Shown one piece after another: positions 8,263 to 17,740 of a stretch of 64,000 nucleotides of DNA. The stretch's first letter is position 1. Every line of letters begins with the position of its first letter. Below the pieces are notes generated by a model that worked only from the letters and a program-made list of their open reading frames with translations, had not been told where the DNA came from and made no database searches. Origin of the DNA: Sphingobacteriales bacterium (GTDB lineage: Bacteria; Bacteroidota; Bacteroidia; Chitinophagales; LD1); assembly GCA_018262795.1 (NCBI GenBank), contig JADFDM010000002.1, forward strand, positions 310,001-374,000, given 5' to 3'. Both the position numbers and the translations under genes were made by a program.

Positions 8263-11010
8263 ATGAAAAAAACGCTTGCGGCCTTTCTGCTTATTTTCGC
8301 TTCTATCAGTCTGTATTCGCAAGGAGGAATGACGGTGAAGCAATACAACTTCACTTCATTTCATACAGATCGAAAATTTATCCCTGAAATATTAGAACAA
8401 AAGTCAACTTCGCAAGGCAAGGAACACCCTGAATACGGCATTTTACCCTACAATGCTCAATGCACCAATTGTGTGGAGTTAGTCGCTAAACGGAGCGCTG
8501 ACTCACGACAGTTTTTTAATCCTTACCAACCCAATCATACTTATTCACAGAAATCATTTTTTCCGTTGCACTATCGCAAAAGTGAAAAGGATGTATGGCG
8601 CACGATTGATTTTCGTCTTCGACCTGATGAAAAAAATGCCGGCATATATAAAGCCCTAAATCAACCCGTGCCCACCGAATGTAACCTCCAGCGCAAAACC
8701 ACTTCTTTATTCACCAACGGGTTTCAGTTTGAATTTAACCACCGGCTTTCGATGTATTTTTTTGATGATAATGATGCCTATACTAAAACAGAGGAAGGAA
8801 ATTATACCGACTACACCATCGGAGAGGAAGGGCTTTATGTAAAGAACATTTGGAAAGGGATAGACTTAGAGGAGATATTTAATGTGGGAGAAGTGGAAGC
8901 AAATTATGTAATCCGTTCTCCGCTCGACCTTCCCATCCGTAAGGGCTGGATGGTTATTGAAGATCACTTCACGTTGCCTGAAGGATACTCCATCCATGAA
9001 TCAAAGAAAGGCGAACGCATAGATGGGAAATATTACCGTGGTGACTATATCATTCGAAACAATCGAGGAGAAGATATTATCAATTACGAGAAGCCGGTGT
9101 ATCTGGATGCCAAAGCCTATGGCGAACACGGGCAGTATGAATTGTTGAAAGCCGGGGATGATTATACTTTAAAGATGTTGATACCGGTGGAATGGCTCAG
9201 TCGCAAAGACCAGACGTACCCTCTTACGATAGACCCTATTGTGTCCGGGGCGCAAAAGTTAGGTGACTTCCGCTTAGCGGGGCCTTCGGCAGGAATGGCT
9301 TTTACCACGATGGCTTTGGGCAGTTGTGATTATTTTCTGACCGATACCGTGCCGGGCATGAGCCAATTGACCAATGCTTATGTAGATTTGGAATATCAAC
9401 TCACCTACGATAACGCTTGTGGCACTCCTCCCCTGCCACCGCCTTTCTGCACCTTTAGTCAGGTAACGATGGAAGTGCTTTGCGATACCTGCCATACTTC
9501 CACCGGATTATTGGCTTGCAATCCGGCTCTCCCTCCTTACACCGGTACTTGCACTACGGATCCTAACTTGGTTCCCGGAGCAGGGCCATTGCTCATCAAT
9601 AATTTCACCCCTAACTACATGAGTTGCTTGCCTCCACAGTGTCCTGATTATGCTTTAGACTTTACGCTTAAAAACAGAGATTCCATTTGTGGGGATGTAT
9701 GTGGCTTTCTTTGTGCGCGGGGCAATATGTGGCGGATGACCATAGAAGCCTGCACCGTAGAAGGAACCATTTCACAAGACAAAACACAAGTATGTGCCGG
9801 AGAGCCGGTCACTTTCACCGCTCACCCCAATTGCGGAGTGCCGCCTTACCATTACTATTGGACGCAAGATGGTGGAAACACTTATGATACCATCTACGGC
9901 ACCCCTGATTATGTTATCCATCCACAAGCCGATGTAACGGTGGGCTGCTATATAGCTGACACCTGCGAAAATCTGGCACAAGCGAATGACTTAGATGTAG
10001 ATGTAATTGCCTCCCCGCCTGCCGATGCCGGCCCCGACCATTATTTATGCGAAGGGGGCTCCGTGCAGATAGGCGGTAGCCCATCGAGTTCAGGAGGAGC
10101 CAACATTCAATGGACCGGAGAGAATGCGACTGTTCAAAGTTGGCTGAGTGCTGCCAATATTTCAAATCCGGCAGTGGTGGTTCCTGCCGGACTGGTAGAT
10201 ACTGTCTATTATGTATTACGAGCTTCTGACTTGAGTTGCTTTAGAACAGACACGGTACAAATTTACTCGCAGGCAAATCCCACCGCTACTATTGACAGCA
10301 GTGGTTCTACCAGAGTTTGTGTGAACCAATCGGTAACGCTTTTTGTGGATAGCCCATTCGTCACTTATCAATGGAATACGGGAAGCACTGCTGCTTCCAT
10401 CACGGTTAGTCAACCGGGACTGTACTATGCAGTGGTGACGGATCAGAATGGCTGCATAGACACCACCAACAGCATTACAGTGAGTAATATCACGCCTCCC
10501 GTTGTACACGTATTTCCCGATACCTTGATCTTTTTCGGTGACAGCGTTACTTTATACTCCGACTATAACTTAGGTTCCGTTTCAGTTGATTCTTTCGCTT
10601 GGTATCCGCTGGTAAAAATCTCCTGCACCAATTGCCCCTCGCCTGTAGTTTCTCCCGAAAGTGATCAATACTACGGACTTACAGTGTACACCGGAGGTTG
10701 CTCGGTATCTGACTCCGCATTGATACGAGTTATACTTCCCAACAACTTTTACATCCCAAATGCCTTTACCCCTAACGGAGATGGTAACAACGATGATTTT
10801 TATGTGCTTTCGCAGAGTGGGGTGCGCGTGCTGCTATTTCAAGTATTTAACCGCATTGGCGAAAAGGTGCATGAAGGCAACTATGCGTGGAACGGCACTT
10901 ACAAAGGGAAACCGGCACCTCCGGGAGTGTATGTTTATATCTTCAAACTTGGACTTTATGGCGATGACCGCAGCGTGTTTAGAAAAGGAAGTGTGACGGT
11001 GATTCGGTAG
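8263..11010 (+). CDS. T9SS-secreted surface protein with gliding-motility-associated (type B) C-terminal domain
   Basis: A signal peptide (MKKTLAAFLLIFASISLYSQ) precedes about 300 residues of beta-rich sequence that I cannot assign. A Cys-rich segment follows (many CxxC-like pairs, residues ~350-520), then several Ig/PKD-like modules (GEPVTFTAHPNCG, VCVNQSVTLFVDSPFVTYQW, ADAGPDHYLCEGGSVQIGG). The last ~90 residues, starting at NNFYIPNAFTPNGDGNND, are the CHU_C/TIGR04131-type sorting domain. By family knowledge this domain directs export through the type IX system with surface display or release. The precise substrate or adhesion target is unknown. It is a monocistronic gene with its own promoter. 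No por/gld machinery is visible in the window. Confidence 0.85.
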   Translation: MKKTLAAFLLIFASISLYSQGGMTVKQYNFTSFHTDRKFIPEILEQKSTSQGKEHPEYGILPYNAQCTNCVELVAKRSADSRQFFNPYQPNHTYSQKSFFPLHYRKSEKDVWRTIDFRLRPDEKNAGIYKALNQPVPTECNLQRKTTSLFTNGFQFEFNHRLSMYFFDDNDAYTKTEEGNYTDYTIGEEGLYVKNIWKGIDLEEIFNVGEVEANYVIRSPLDLPIRKGWMVIEDHFTLPEGYSIHESKKGERIDGKYYRGDYIIRNNRGEDIINYEKPVYLDAKAYGEHGQYELLKAGDDYTLKMLIPVEWLSRKDQTYPLTIDPIVSGAQKLGDFRLAGPSAGMAFTTMALGSCDYFLTDTVPGMSQLTNAYVDLEYQLTYDNACGTPPLPPPFCTFSQVTMEVLCDTCHTSTGLLACNPALPPYTGTCTTDPNLVPGAGPLLINNFTPNYMSCLPPQCPDYALDFTLKNRDSICGDVCGFLCARGNMWRMTIEACTVEGTISQDKTQVCAGEPVTFTAHPNCGVPPYHYYWTQDGGNTYDTIYGTPDYVIHPQADVTVGCYIADTCENLAQANDLDVDVIASPPADAGPDHYLCEGGSVQIGGSPSSSGGANIQWTGENATVQSWLSAANISNPAVVVPAGLVDTVYYVLRASDLSCFRTDTVQIYSQANPTATIDSSGSTRVCVNQSVTLFVDSPFVTYQWNTGSTAASITVSQPGLYYAVVTDQNGCIDTTNSITVSNITPPVVHVFPDTLIFFGDSVTLYSDYNLGSVSVDSFAWYPLVKISCTNCPSPVVSPESDQYYGLTVYTGGCSVSDSALIRVILPNNFYIPNAFTPNGDGNNDDFYVLSQSGVRVLLFQVFNRIGEKVHEGNYAWNGTYKGKPAPPGVYVYIFKLGLYGDDRSVFRKGSVTVIR

Positions 11011-11103
11011 AAAAAAAATATTTGGCGGCTGAAATAATTGGTATTTCTTTGTGTCCTCTGATTCGCGAAGTAATTTTACATCACAAAATTAAAACAACAC
11101 TTT

Positions 11104-11535
11104 ATGTCGAAATTCACTATTGAACAAATGATGACCCAATCAGTGGTAGTAGCAAATACTTCCCACACTTTTTCTCAAGTAATTGAGCTTTTCTCCAACT
11201 TCCCTATCCGTCACTTGCCGGTAGTGGACGAAAACAATAAGTTGATTGGTATTATCAGTTCAAACGACATTTTTAAATTGTTTGAAAACCCAAAGTTCAA
11301 GGGCAAAGTAATTGATATGGAGCAGTTGAATAAAGCTATTCTTCTAACTGATCTAATGACTGTGGATCCGATTACTGTTTCTCCTGATGAAGATGTGTTT
11401 GATGTAGCTGAGATATTCAGGCTAAGAAAATTCCAAGCCTTGCCGGTAGTAAATAGTACCGGGGATTTAGTAGGTATCGTTTCGGTGAAAGATATGTTGG
11501 ACTATTTTGTAGAAAAGGCAGAAGGTATTAACTAA
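11104..11535 (+). CDS. CBS-domain-pair protein
   Basis: 143 residues made of two CBS motifs (MMTQSVVVANTSHTFSQVIE..., LPVVDENNKLIGIISSNDIF and LMTVDPITVSPDEDVFDV..., LPVVNSTGDLVGIVSVKDML) and nothing else. By family knowledge stand-alone CBS pairs bind adenine nucleotides and act as energy sensors or regulators of a partner, which here is unknown. The A-rich leader (AAAATTAAAACAACACTTT) lacks a Shine-Dalgarno sequence. The gene is monocistronic, with a strong terminator downstream. Confidence 0.9.
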   Translation: MSKFTIEQMMTQSVVVANTSHTFSQVIELFSNFPIRHLPVVDENNKLIGIISSNDIFKLFENPKFKGKVIDMEQLNKAILLTDLMTVDPITVSPDEDVFDVAEIFRLRKFQALPVVNSTGDLVGIVSVKDMLDYFVEKAEGIN

Positions 11536-11549
11536 TAGAAGTTCATCCA

Positions 11550-11593
11550 TAAACTAAAAACGCGCTCAGATTTCCGGGCGCGTTTTTAGTTTA
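11550..11593. terminator. Bidirectional terminator, 16-bp perfect stem
   Basis: TAAACTAAAAACGCGC is exactly complementary to GCGCGTTTTTAGTTTA around a 12-base loop. It serves the convergent CBS-pair and DksA-fusion genes. Confidence 0.92.
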
Positions 11594-11608
11594 TGCAATT
11601 TCCAATGT

Positions 11609-12721
11609 TTATTCTTCAAAGCCTTCGGCAAAATCGTTAGGAGGCGTTACGGCTGAAGCGCCAGGACTTGTCTCCTCTACTTTACGATTTACTTTTGCTT
11701 CGAGACTCATAGTTGCATGAGGCACTACGCGCAATCGCTCCTTGGGAATCAATCGTCCGGTAACTCTACAAATACCATAAGTTTTGTTCTCGACTCTTAT
11801 TAACGCTAATTCGAGGTTTCGGATATACTGGTGCTGGCGGCTGATTTGATTCATCAGATACTCCATTTCTGAAGAGTCTGTGCCCTCTTCCATATTCCAT
11901 GCCTTATTACCCGCCTGACTATCGGTATGGTTATCTAAGGCTTCCTTTAAGTTTTTCAACTCTTCACGAGCTGTAGTTAATTTGCCTTCAATGAGGTCTT
12001 TAAATTCTTTCAAATCTTCATCGCTGTAGCGCATCTTTGGTACATTTATTTCTCTTGGCAATTTCGCCCCGTTTTCTGGCTTCGTCACCGGCTCTGGCTT
12101 TACAACAACGGTCTTTACTGATTTTTTCTTCTTTTCAGTTTTTACAGGACTGATGGGTTTAGCTTCAATTGCCGGCTTCACCTGTTTTACTATTTTCTTT
12201 TGAATTGGTTTCGGTTGAACGAAACTCTTTTTTGCAGACTTCTTAACAAGCGGTTTTGCAGTCTTCTTAGCGACTACTTTCCCCTGTTTATTCACGACCG
12301 GCTTTGCCGCCTTCTTCGCCACTTGCTTCACCGTCTTTTTCACTACCGGTTTTACCGCCTTCTTTACAATTGGCTTTGCCTTCTTTACCGGCTGAATACT
12401 CTTCTTTGCTTTAACAGCAGTAGCCTTCTTAATGGGCTTCACCACTTTCTTTACTTTAACGGGTGTTCCCTTTTTTAGAGGTTTAATAACCTTTTTCGAT
12501 TTGGCCGGCAACGCCTTCTTGGCAACTTTAGTTACCTTCTTGCCTTTGACCGGAGTCGCTTTCTTCACCGGCTTCACCACTTTTTTAGCCTTTACAGAGC
12601 TGGCCTTTTTAACGGGTTTAGCAGTTTTTTTTGCTGCTTTAGGAGTCCCTTTTTTAGCGACCGTTTTACTCTTGGATTTAGCTACAGGCTTGGCTTTTGC
12701 CTTCTTCGTATCTTTTCCCAT
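11609..12721 (-). CDS. Lys/Ala/Pro-rich (histone H1-like) N-terminus fused to DksA/TraR-like domain
   Basis: I start at ATG 12721 (MGKDTKKAKAK), since the earlier in-frame region is not protein-like. Residues about 1-220 are repetitive Lys-rich sequence (KKAxPVKxKKVxKPxKK), as in histone H1-like DNA-compacting tails. The last ~140 residues resemble the Bacteroidota DksA/TraR family: a coiled coil (EDLKEFKDLIEGKLTTAREELKNL) and a zinc-finger-like end, YGICRVTGRLIPKERLRVVPHA. Only one of the usual zinc-binding Cys remains, so zinc may not be bound. By family knowledge DksA-like proteins enter the RNA polymerase secondary channel. The basic tail may tether this one to DNA, which is inference. 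Confidence 0.82.
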   Translation of the reverse strand: MGKDTKKAKAKPVAKSKSKTVAKKGTPKAAKKTAKPVKKASSVKAKKVVKPVKKATPVKGKKVTKVAKKALPAKSKKVIKPLKKGTPVKVKKVVKPIKKATAVKAKKSIQPVKKAKPIVKKAVKPVVKKTVKQVAKKAAKPVVNKQGKVVAKKTAKPLVKKSAKKSFVQPKPIQKKIVKQVKPAIEAKPISPVKTEKKKKSVKTVVVKPEPVTKPENGAKLPREINVPKMRYSDEDLKEFKDLIEGKLTTAREELKNLKEALDNHTDSQAGNKAWNMEEGTDSSEMEYLMNQISRQHQYIRNLELALIRVENKTYGICRVTGRLIPKERLRVVPHATMSLEAKVNRKVEETSPGASAVTPPNDFAEGFEE

Positions 12722-12811
12722 TTCGAAAATTTTAGCCGCGAATTTAACTAAATTCTTAATTGGTGTCATAGTTCTTAAAATAAGGTGCAAAAATAGAAAA
12801 GCAAAGCAAAG

Positions 12812-14107
12812 GTGAAGTGGAAAGATAGACTGTGGGAAAACATTGTTTGTTGTTTACCGATTGAAAACGATTTTTACCTGAAACTAAATAGCTTGACTAC
12901 CGAAAATTTTCATCAGCATATACTCTCGTTTAAATTAGCGGAAAACAGCGCCCCAACCCTACAAGAATATTTTGAGTATGAAGGCAGTCGCTATCCTGTT
13001 TTTATGAATGAATTTTGGACCTCAAAACAGCGTCAGGCAAATTCGCTGCACGAGGTTTCGTACCGCGCTTGTTTCAAACCGCAACTACCGGGTTTCTTTA
13101 TTCAACTTTTTACTAAACAGGGCGATTGGGTGTACGACCCTTTTAATGGAAGAGGAACGACAAACGTAGAAGCCGCATTAATGGGTAGAAATGTAATAGC
13201 CAATGATGCAAACCCTTTAAGCCTGTTGCTCACTTCTCCGCGAATTCACCTTCCAACAATGGAGGAGATAAAAATACGGTTAGAGGCGATTGATTTAACA
13301 GGGGAGCAAAAGGCCGATATTGACCTTTCGATGTTTTACCATCCAAACACGGAGAAGGAAATAGTGGCGCTAAAAACTTACCTTCAGAATAACAGCCAAA
13401 GCGACCGCGTGGACAATTGGATTCAAATGGTGGCCACCAATCGCCTCACAGGTCATTCCAAAGGTTTTTTCTCCGTTTATACCCTGCCTCCCAATCAGGC
13501 GGTGACGGCCGAAAGGCAGAAAAAAATAAACCAATCGCGAAACCAAAACCCAGAATACCGAAACGTGAAGGAGCTGATTCTAAGAAAATCAAAACAGTTG
13601 TTGAGCGGAATAGATAATACAATGCGAGAAACACTTCGATCTGTTCAGTCGGTAACGTTGAATGGAGATGCTTCTTCTACCGCAGCGATAAAAAATAATA
13701 CCGTGGCACTCACGGTCACTTCTCCCCCATTTTTAGACGTGGTGCAATATGCCTCTGACAACTGGCTGCGCTGCTGGTTCAACGGTATTGATGTGAAGGC
13801 AGTGGAGAAGAAAATAACCATGAGTAAAACCGTGGTGGAATGGAGCCAAAAAATGCAGCAAGTATTTAATGAGTTGTACCGCATTACCATCCATGGAGGC
13901 GTGGTAGCTTTTGAAGTGGGAGAAGTGCGAAACGGGAAAGTGAAATTGGACGAAACAGTAGTGCCACTTGGGTTAAAGGCGGGCTTTCAATGCAAGGGAA
14001 TTATCATCAACCAACAATCATTTACTAAGACCTCCAACATTTGGGGGGTGAAGAACAATAACTTCGGCACCAATTCTAATCGCATTGTTGTGTTCCAAAA
14101 GAATTAG
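12812..14107 (+). CDS. DNA amino-methyltransferase (orphan)
   Basis: SAM-dependent methylase. The SAM-binding motif DPFNGRGTT is at about residues 109-117, followed by EAALMGRNVIANDANPLS. The catalytic motif TSPPF is near residue 303, in LTVTSPPFLDVVQYASDNW. The S/TPPF/Y tetrapeptide indicates methylation of an exocyclic amino group (N6-adenine or N4-cytosine). Another conserved-looking block is GFFSVYTLPPNQAV. Motif I precedes motif IV, unlike classical beta-class N4 enzymes, where DPFxGxGTT is C-terminal. The start is GTG 12812. No endonuclease, specificity subunit or mobility gene is adjacent, so it looks like an orphan. RNA methylation cannot be excluded from sequence alone. Confidence 0.8.
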   Translation: MKWKDRLWENIVCCLPIENDFYLKLNSLTTENFHQHILSFKLAENSAPTLQEYFEYEGSRYPVFMNEFWTSKQRQANSLHEVSYRACFKPQLPGFFIQLFTKQGDWVYDPFNGRGTTNVEAALMGRNVIANDANPLSLLLTSPRIHLPTMEEIKIRLEAIDLTGEQKADIDLSMFYHPNTEKEIVALKTYLQNNSQSDRVDNWIQMVATNRLTGHSKGFFSVYTLPPNQAVTAERQKKINQSRNQNPEYRNVKELILRKSKQLLSGIDNTMRETLRSVQSVTLNGDASSTAAIKNNTVALTVTSPPFLDVVQYASDNWLRCWFNGIDVKAVEKKITMSKTVVEWSQKMQQVFNELYRITIHGGVVAFEVGEVRNGKVKLDETVVPLGLKAGFQCKGIIINQQSFTKTSNIWGVKNNNFGTNSNRIVVFQKN

Positions 14108-14200
14108 AGTCGTATTGATGCCAAAAGGTATGACATTATTTCCTTGGCATAGTGATTGACAATAAGGAGTTTCCTCATTTGAAATAAATCATAGAACCAG

Positions 14201-16666
14201 ATGGATATAAAAGATTTTTTATCGCAGCCAATCAGTGACGAAGAAGTAGAGTTTTTGCCTATACTACCCGAAGAAGAGGGGGCAGATGGTAAAAAATTAG
14301 AGATACCCAACATTCTCCCCTTACTTCCCTTGCGCAACACTATTTTGTTTCCCGGTGTGGTGATTCCTATTACCATAGGGCGCGACAAAAGTATTATAGC
14401 TGTCAAAGAGGCTTATAAAACCAATAAATTAATCGGGGTGGTCGGTCAAACTGACGGAAGTGTAGAAGACCCTGAATTTGATGATTTATATAAGATAGGT
14501 ACCGTAGCCAACATTATGCGGCTGATTAAAATGCCCGATGGTTCTACAACCGCCATTATACAAGGGCGCACTCGATTTGTGACCAATGCACTGGTGCAGA
14601 GCGAGCCTTATGTGAAAGCTGAAATAAGTTTACTGCACGATACCATTCCGGTAGAAGACAAAACTTTTGATGCTACCATTTTAAGTATTAAAGACCTCGC
14701 GGCTGAAATCATTAAACTGAATCCGCAAATACCAAGTGAAGCTGCGATTGTGCTTCGCAACATTGCCAGCCCGGTTATTCTCATCCATTTTATTTCATCG
14801 AACCTCAACATTTCTACTACCGATAAGCAGAAACTGCTTGAGATATCTGACATGAAAAAACGGGTGCAGTCGGTACTCGAATTGCTCAACCAAGAACTGC
14901 AAATGCTACGGATGAAAAGCGACATCCAAAATAAAGTAAAGCAGGATATTGATAAGCAGCAACGAGATTATTTTCTGTCACAGCAACTCAAAACTATTCA
15001 AGATGAGTTGGGCATGAACGGTGCCGATAAAGACATACAGCGACTGAAGGATAAAATGAGTAAACTCACTCTGCCCGCAAAAGCCAAAGAGCAGGTAGAT
15101 AAGGAACTGGAAAAGTTGCAGCGCATGAATCCTGCGGCAGCCGAATATAGTGTGGTACTCAATTACGTAGATTTGATTCTCGACCTGCCGTGGGGCATCT
15201 ATACAAAAGACGATTTCAATCTGAAGAAAGCAACCCAAGTACTTGACAATGATCATTTTGGTTTGGATAAAGTAAAAGAACGCATTCTCGAATACCTCGC
15301 GGTGCTAAAATTGAAAGGCGATTTAAAATCACCCATCCTCTGTTTGGTAGGGCCTCCGGGAGTTGGTAAAACTTCATTGGGTCAAAGCATCGCCAAAGCG
15401 CTCGGAAGAAAATATGTGCGTATTGCACTCGGTGGTCTGCACGATGAGGCGGAAATACGCGGTCACCGCAAAACTTATATTGGGGCCATGCCGGGTCGCA
15501 TTATGCAGAGCCTGAAAAAAGCTAAAAGTTCTAACCCGGTGTTTATTCTCGATGAGGTAGATAAGGTAGGAGCTGATTACAAAGGCGACCCATCTTCTGC
15601 CCTATTAGAAGTATTGGATCCGGAGCAGAATCACGCTTTCTACGATAACTATTTAGAGTTGGAATATGATTTGAGCAAAGTGCTGTTTATTGCCACCGCC
15701 AATTCCTTACAAAGCATTCAGCCCGCTTTGCGCGACCGGATGGAGATTATTCCTATTGAAGGATATTCTATTGAGGAGAAATTGCAGATAGCCAAAAAGC
15801 ATTTACTGCCAAAGCAAGTGAGCAATCATGGCCTTAAACCCAAGCAGGTGCAGTTGAGCGACAAAGTGCTGGAGCGCTTGATTGAGGAATACACGAAAGA
15901 AAGCGGAGTGCGCGAACTCGATCGGCAGTTGGCTTCTGTGATGCGCAACACCGCTAAGAAAGTAGCGCTCGGAAACAAATACAACCCGAATATTAAAGAG
16001 GAAGATTTGAGCAAAATTCTCGGCCCCGAAAAGTTTGATAAGAGCATTTACACCGAAGAAAATATTCCCGGAGTGGCAGTGGGTTTGGCTTGGACTCCCG
16101 TAGGTGGCGACATTCTATTTATAGAAGCATCACTCAGCAAAGGAAACGGAGCCGTGACCCTGACCGGAAACCTCGGTGATGTGATGAAAGAAAGCGCTAC
16201 CACAGCTATCACTTATCTGAAAGCAAACGCTGCTAAGTTGGGGATTGACCTTGATATTTTCAGCAAGGTAAATATTCACCTGCACTTTCCCGAAGGCGCT
16301 GTGCCTAAGGATGGGCCGAGTGCCGGCATTACCATTTTAAGCGCCTTGGCTTCTCTTTTTCTACAACGCAAAGTGAAACCTTACTTAGCCATGACTGGTG
16401 AAATAACTCTGCGCGGCAAAGTGATGCCGGTGGGTGGCATTAAGGAGAAAATACTGGCCGCCAAGCGAGCCGGGATTAAGGACATTATCATGTGCCAAAA
16501 GAACAGCAAAGATGTGGAGCAGATAAACCCTGACTACATTAAGAATATCCGCTTCCACTATGTAAAGAATATGCTGGAAGTGGTAGAATTAGCCTTGCAG
16601 AAAACAAAGGTGAAAAACGGAATAGATTTTTCGTTGTTTGAGAAGAAGGAAGAAACAAAATCGTAG
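14201..16666 (+). CDS. lon: ATP-dependent protease Lon
   Basis: 821 residues, normal Lon length. An N-terminal substrate-recognition domain ([19 protein letters not shown]) and coiled coil precede the AAA+ module, with Walker [10 protein letters not shown] around residue 387 and Walker [10 protein letters not shown]. The C-terminal serine protease domain carries the catalytic Ser in [10 protein letters not shown] (~707) and Lys in [11 protein letters not shown] (~750). By family knowledge Lon degrades misfolded and regulatory proteins in the cytoplasm. The protein is complete. Upstream, a TTGACA-like element followed by TCATTTG could be the promoter. An unusual tandem repeat follows the gene. 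Confidence 0.98.
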   Translation: MDIKDFLSQPISDEEVEFLPILPEEEGADGKKLEIPNILPLLPLRNTILFPGVVIPITIGRDKSIIAVKEAYKTNKLIGVVGQTDGSVEDPEFDDLYKIGTVANIMRLIKMPDGSTTAIIQGRTRFVTNALVQSEPYVKAEISLLHDTIPVEDKTFDATILSIKDLAAEIIKLNPQIPSEAAIVLRNIASPVILIHFISSNLNISTTDKQKLLEISDMKKRVQSVLELLNQELQMLRMKSDIQNKVKQDIDKQQRDYFLSQQLKTIQDELGMNGADKDIQRLKDKMSKLTLPAKAKEQVDKELEKLQRMNPAAAEYSVVLNYVDLILDLPWGIYTKDDFNLKKATQVLDNDHFGLDKVKERILEYLAVLKLKGDLKSPILCLVGPPGVGKTSLGQSIAKALGRKYVRIALGGLHDEAEIRGHRKTYIGAMPGRIMQSLKKAKSSNPVFILDEVDKVGADYKGDPSSALLEVLDPEQNHAFYDNYLELEYDLSKVLFIATANSLQSIQPALRDRMEIIPIEGYSIEEKLQIAKKHLLPKQVSNHGLKPKQVQLSDKVLERLIEEYTKESGVRELDRQLASVMRNTAKKVALGNKYNPNIKEEDLSKILGPEKFDKSIYTEENIPGVAVGLAWTPVGGDILFIEASLSKGNGAVTLTGNLGDVMKESATTAITYLKANAAKLGIDLDIFSKVNIHLHFPEGAVPKDGPSAGITILSALASLFLQRKVKPYLAMTGEITLRGKVMPVGGIKEKILAAKRAGIKDIIMCQKNSKDVEQINPDYIKNIRFHYVKNMLEVVELALQKTKVKNGIDFSLFEKKEETKS

Positions 16667-16771
16667 CCTACGGTTTAAACTGTGGGCTATCATGATTCAC
16701 GATTTTTCAAATGGATTTATCCAAATTGTTACCGGCAGAAACCTCCCCTGACGGAGTATTTACCCGAGCTA

Positions 16772-16917
16772 TGAAAAATTACCTGTAAGAAAGCTACCAC
16801 GAACAGTGAAAAGGAATCATTATCTGTAAGAAAGCTATCACGAGGAGCGGATTCTCAACAATCACTTAGGGAAAAGCTATCACTATCAACGAAAAGGCAT
16901 CACAATGTATGAGAAAG
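16772..16917. repeat. Imperfect 41-bp tandem repeat, about 3.5 units
   Basis: Units begin AAAGCTAYCAC at 16790, 16831 and 16873, with a partial copy before them (16772-16789, ending CTGTAAG). Units 1 and 2 are 41 bp and unit 3 follows after one inserted base. The best conserved parts are AAAGCTATCAC and GAAAAGGMATCA. The array lies in the 370-bp space between lon and the convergent 17037 gene and carries no ORF. Function is unknown; the rest of the gap shows nothing. Confidence 0.8.
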
Positions 16918-17036
16918 AAATAATTGACAGGCGAAATCCGAAATACGGCAGTCTGATGCGGAAAAATGATTGGAGAATACTTTTGTAGGATAAAAAAGAG
17001 CAGTACCCGATAAAAGTAAATTTTAGCTAATTGCCC

Positions 17037-17660
17037 TTATTTCTTTTTAAAATCTCCGTTCTTCCATGCGCGAATAAATTCTGCCCAAGCTAAAGGATTA
17101 AAGATGTTTTGAGAGGGCGCTTGCTTGTAGTAATAGGTATTAGCCGAGTTATTGCGCATATAGTTTTGACCGGCTTCTTTCCCATCCGGTTCTAGTTTTT
17201 CACCCAGTTCTGCCAAGCGTTCGCGCTCCATGTTGTGTTTGGCGCGTTCTAAATCATCATCCGGCAAATGCAAGTCGAGGAAAGCCTGGCGAAAACCTTC
17301 GCGGTCGCCCCACGGATAAATAATGGTTTCGCGGAGATAGATATCCGTTTTAGTCATTAGTTGTATCACCGAATATTTATCGGTGGTGAGTCCGGTGGGG
17401 ATCACATACACCGATGGGCGAAATCCGATGGAAGTAAAGTAAAGAGTATCGCCCTCTACGGCAGCAAAAGAGAAAAAGCCATCGGGGCCGGCAGTAGCCA
17501 CTCGTCCTCGATTTAAAATAGTAATGTGTGCAAATGGCACTCCCATCAAACTGTCGGCAGTCAGCGCATACCCCGAAAATTGAATCACTTTAGGGTTCTT
17601 CACCTGAGCTGAAAGAAACACTGCAGGTAGTAACAAAAATAAAAACAGTAATTTTTTCAT
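17037..17660 (-). CDS. Secreted protein with carboxypeptidase-regulatory-like (CarboxypepD_reg) domain
   Basis: 207 residues. A signal peptide (MKKLLFLFLLLPAVFLSAQ) is followed by a beta-sandwich of the CarboxypepD_reg type at about residues 28-110 (FSGYALTADSLMGVPFAHITIL, GFFSFAAVEGDTLYFTSIGFR). A C-terminal helical, Asn/Tyr-rich segment follows, containing NNSANTYYYKQAPSQNIFNPLAWAEF. In Bacteroidota this domain is common at the N-terminus of TonB receptors and in free periplasmic proteins. The specific role is not known. It is monocistronic and lies downstream of the CBS-synthase pair on the same strand. Confidence 0.8.
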   Translation of the reverse strand: MKKLLFLFLLLPAVFLSAQVKNPKVIQFSGYALTADSLMGVPFAHITILNRGRVATAGPDGFFSFAAVEGDTLYFTSIGFRPSVYVIPTGLTTDKYSVIQLMTKTDIYLRETIIYPWGDREGFRQAFLDLHLPDDDLERAKHNMERERLAELGEKLEPDGKEAGQNYMRNNSANTYYYKQAPSQNIFNPLAWAEFIRAWKNGDFKKK

Positions 17661-17740
17661 GCAATAAAATATTATTGACTAAGTCATTTCCCTTTAAAAA
17701 TTGTGCCGACTATTACGAACACAAAAAAAATTAACAAGCC

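Noticed and set aside
12722-12790. Longer N-terminus of the DksA fusion
   Set aside because: MHLILRTMTPIKNLVKF is unlike the rest; the internal ATG at 12721 begins the Lys-rich tail directly.
12200-12815. Plus-strand hydrophobic ORFs opposite the Lys-rich repeat gene
   Set aside because: Leu/Phe-rich translation is the expected antisense of Lys repeats; the minus frame has the DksA domain.
16667-17036. CRISPR array for the 41-bp repeats
   Set aside because: There are no unique spacers between constant repeats, units are imperfect and contiguous, and no cas genes are near.
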